Assembly (NCBI RefSeq): GCF_003990045.1
Contig: NZ_RZGZ01000002.1
Location: forward strand, 620,001 to 684,000
DNA from: Labedella endophytica
GTDB lineage: Bacteria; Actinomycetota; Actinomycetes; Actinomycetales; Microbacteriaceae
DNA length: 64,000 nucleotides
Direction of reading: 5' to 3'
The translations under genes were made by a program, and so were the position numbers. How positions within the stretch are numbered: position 1 is the stretch's first letter; each line of letters opens with the position of its first letter. The notes below the pieces were generated by a model, which searched no databases, had not been told where the DNA came from, and saw only the letters and a program-made list of their open reading frames with translations. Positions 62,200 to 64,000 of this stretch are shown in pieces.

Positions 62200-62266
62200 G
62201 ACCCGCTGAGCGCTTCCTCTTCCGCCGCGACGTTCTTCTGCACCGCGAACTGCGTGCGGTGCAGTT
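62194..62266 (-). repeat. Direct repeat, right copy (native 3' end of the ABC exporter)
   Basis: These bases are the last 22 codons and stop of the ABC exporter and match 57664-57735. The similarity starts at the shared GACTA of the overlapping NhaA/ABC stops and ends near LHRTQ. Confidence 0.85.
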
Positions 62267-64000
62267 CCTCGTAGCGCCCTTCCGCGGCGAGCAGTTCGTC
62301 GTGCGTGCCGCGCTCCACGATGGAGCCGTCCTCGATCACGAGGATCATGTCCGCGCTGCGGATGGTGGAGAGGCGGTGCGCGATCACCATGGCCGTGCGT
62401 CCCTCGAGCGCCTCACTGAGCGCCGCCTGCACGGCGGCCTCCGACGTCGAGTCGAGAGCCGCCGTCGCCTCGTCGAGGATGACCACGCGCGGCTGGGCGA
62501 GCAGGAGCCGGGCGATGGTCATGCGCTGACGCTCACCGCCGGAGAGGCGATAACCGCGCTCCCCCACCATGGTGTCCAGCTGGTCGGGCAGGGAGCGGAT
62601 GAGCGGCTCGAGCCGTGCCCGCCGCACGGCGTCCCACACCTCGTCCTCGGTGGCCTCGGGTCGGGCGAGGCGCAGGTTGGAGAGGATGGTCTCGTGGAAC
62701 AGGTGGCCGTCCTGCGTCACCATGCCCAGGGTGTGCCGCATCGACGCGAACGTGACATCGCGAACGTCCGTGCCGGCGAGGCGCACGGCGCCGCTGTCCA
62801 CGTCGTACAGGCGCGAGAGCAGCTGCGCGATGGTGGACTTGCCGGCACCCGAGGTGCCCACGAGCGCGACGGTCTGCCCGGGTTCGATCCGGAAGGACAC
62901 ACCGTGCAGCACCTCCTCGCCGCCGCGGGTGTCGAGGGTCGCGACCTCCTCGAGGGAGGCGAGCGACACCCTGTCCGCTGACGGGTAGGCGAAGCGGACG
63001 TCGTCGAACTCCACGGACACCGGCCCGTCCGGAACGGTGCCGGCGTCGGGCTTCTCCTGGATGAGCGGCTTGAGATCCAGCACCTCGAAGACGCGCTCGA
63101 AGCTGACGACCGCGCTCATGATCTCCACGCGCGCGTTCGCGAGGCCCGTCAGCGGCACGTACAGGCGGGTGAGGAGGAGCGCCAGAGTGACCACCTCGCC
63201 GGTGTCCAGCTGGCCGGCGAGCGCGAGGAAGCCGCCGAGCCCGTACACGAGCGCGAGGGCGAGAGCGGAGACGAGCATCAGCGCGGTGACGAAGACGAAC
63301 TGCAGCATCGCGGTGCGCACACCGATGTCGCGGACGCGGGCGGCGCGGACGCGGAACTCCTCGGCCTCCTCGTCGGGCCGACCGAACAGCTTGATGAGGG
63401 TGGCGCCAGGCGCCGAGAACCGCTCGGTCATCTGCGTGCTCATGGTGGAGTTGTAGTCCGCGGCCTCGCGGCGGAGTGATGCGAGGCGGCTGCCCATGCG
63501 GCGCGCGGGGATGAGGAAGAGGGGAAGCATGATCACGGCGAGGACGGTCACGAGCCACGACGTGCTGAGCATGACGATCAGGGTGAGGATGAGCGCGACG
63601 AGGTTCGTGACCACGCCGGACAGCGTGCCGCTGAAGGCCTGCTGAGCGCCGATCACATCATTGTTGAGGCGGCTCACGAGGGCGCCCGTGCGTGTGCGGG
63701 TGAAGAACGCGATGGGCATCTTCTGCACGTGGTTGAACACGGCGGTGCGGAGGTCGAGGATCACGCCTTCACCGATCCGGGCCGAGTACCAGCGCGTCAC
63801 GAGTGACACGGCTGCGTCGGCCACGGCCACGAGGGCGATGATCACGGCGAGCCACACGATCGTCGAGACCGCCCCCTGGCCGACGATCACGTCGACCACC
63901 TGGCCGGCCAGCACCGGCGTCGCGACCGCGAGGAACGCTCCCACGATGGAGAGGGCGATGAAGATCACCAGCTTGGCCCGGTAGGGCACGGCGAACGTCA
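62196..64000 (-). CDS. ABC exporter with fused membrane and ATPase domains (5' end beyond window)
   Basis: At least 600 residues. The membrane half has six segments and ends at about residue 300. The ATPase half has Walker A GTSGAGKST, Q-loop MVTQDGHLFHETI, signature LSGGERQRMTIARLL, Walker B VVILDEATAALD and the switch His in IAHRLST. An insert with RGGEEV precedes the ATPase core. The family exports lipids, drugs or peptides as a dimer. The frame is open at the right edge, where a GTG at 63989 is only the first in-window start. Its final 22 codons are duplicated at 57664. Confidence 0.9.
   Translation of the reverse strand, partial: TFAVPYRAKLVIFIALSIVGAFLAVATPVLAGQVVDVIVGQGAVSTIVWLAVIIALVAVADAAVSLVTRWYSARIGEGVILDLRTAVFNHVQKMPIAFFTRTRTGALVSRLNNDVIGAQQAFSGTLSGVVTNLVALILTLIVMLSTSWLVTVLAVIMLPLFLIPARRMGSRLASLRREAADYNSTMSTQMTERFSAPGATLIKLFGRPDEEAEEFRVRAARVRDIGVRTAMLQFVFVTALMLVSALALALVYGLGGFLALAGQLDTGEVVTLALLLTRLYVPLTGLANARVEIMSAVVSFERVFEVLDLKPLIQEKPDAGTVPDGPVSVEFDDVRFAYPSADRVSLASLEEVATLDTRGGEEVLHGVSFRIEPGQTVALVGTSGAGKSTIAQLLSRLYDVDSGAVRLAGTDVRDVTFASMRHTLGMVTQDGHLFHETILSNLRLARPEATEDEVWDAVRRARLEPLIRSLPDQLDTMVGERGYRLSGGERQRMTIARLLLAQPRVVILDEATAALDSTSEAAVQAALSEALEGRTAMVIAHRLSTIRSADMILVIEDGSIVERGTHDELLAAEGRYEELHRTQFAVQKNVAAEEEALSGS

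Noticed and set aside
1-64000. tRNA, rRNA, insertion sequences, prophage, integrase genes
   Set aside because: Looked for and not seen. The only duplication is the 3' end of the ABC exporter gene.

Overview
The window is high-GC DNA with dense, short-gapped operons, many GTG starts, TAGAAT/TAGGCT-type -10 boxes and frequent leaderless starts. The block wecA-tsaC-prmC-prfA-rho-thrB-hom-lysA-argS next to the ATP synthase operon, the long Rho with a disordered insert and the overall family content point to an actinobacterium, most likely a member of the Microbacteriaceae. No rRNA, tRNA, CRISPR array, integrase or insertion sequence could be recognised.

Layout. 1-15.3 kb is conserved core on the minus strand: an AtpI-like gene running off the left edge, wecA, tsaC, prmC, prfA, rho, thrB, hom, lysA, an LmeA-like protein and argS. 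It is interrupted only by a plus-strand cysK-cysE pair at 3.5-5.0 kb. 15.4-16.3 kb holds a lipoprotein and a small membrane protein. From 16.3 kb the window is accessory in character. It holds a series of oxidoreductases, each facing or next to its own regulator: XRE/SDR, TetR/SDR, MarR/quinone reductase, MarR-NmrA facing an epoxide hydrolase, ArsR/PRISE reductase, TetR/epimerase, AraC/SDR-SDR-NhaA. Clear palindromic operators lie in several of the divergent gaps. Between these lie a DUF3500 lipoprotein facing an orphan two-module sensor kinase, a MacB-type ABC exporter, two alpha/beta hydrolases next to a giant LuxR (LAL) regulator, a hemerythrin, a RelE-like toxin without an intact partner, a HAD phosphatase, a tyrosine-phosphatase-like protein, an ABC-F resistance protein with a candidate leader peptide, two MFS exporters with MerR and LacI regulators, a CmtR-like sensor coupled to a CDF transporter, and a CPH-type copper ATPase behind a CsoR-type operator. 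52.7-57.6 kb holds surface and miscellaneous genes (acyltransferase, LysM-like, GNAT, RCC1 repeats, cytidylyltransferase, CPBP protease).

The most notable structure is at 57.66-62.27 kb. A 22-codon copy of the 3' end of the ABC exporter gene, including its stop codon, is repeated 4,530 bp away, and the two copies bracket a tightly coupled AraC | SDR-SDR-NhaA cassette. This looks like an integration event at the 3' end of a protein gene. Within it, one SDR lacks the catalytic Tyr/Lys and the NhaA carries a thioredoxin-like domain without CxxC.

Function was assigned from motifs and family knowledge only; no database search was run. Starts were chosen by ribosome-binding site, by stop/start overlap, or by a -10 box 6-8 nt upstream of the start codon (leaderless).
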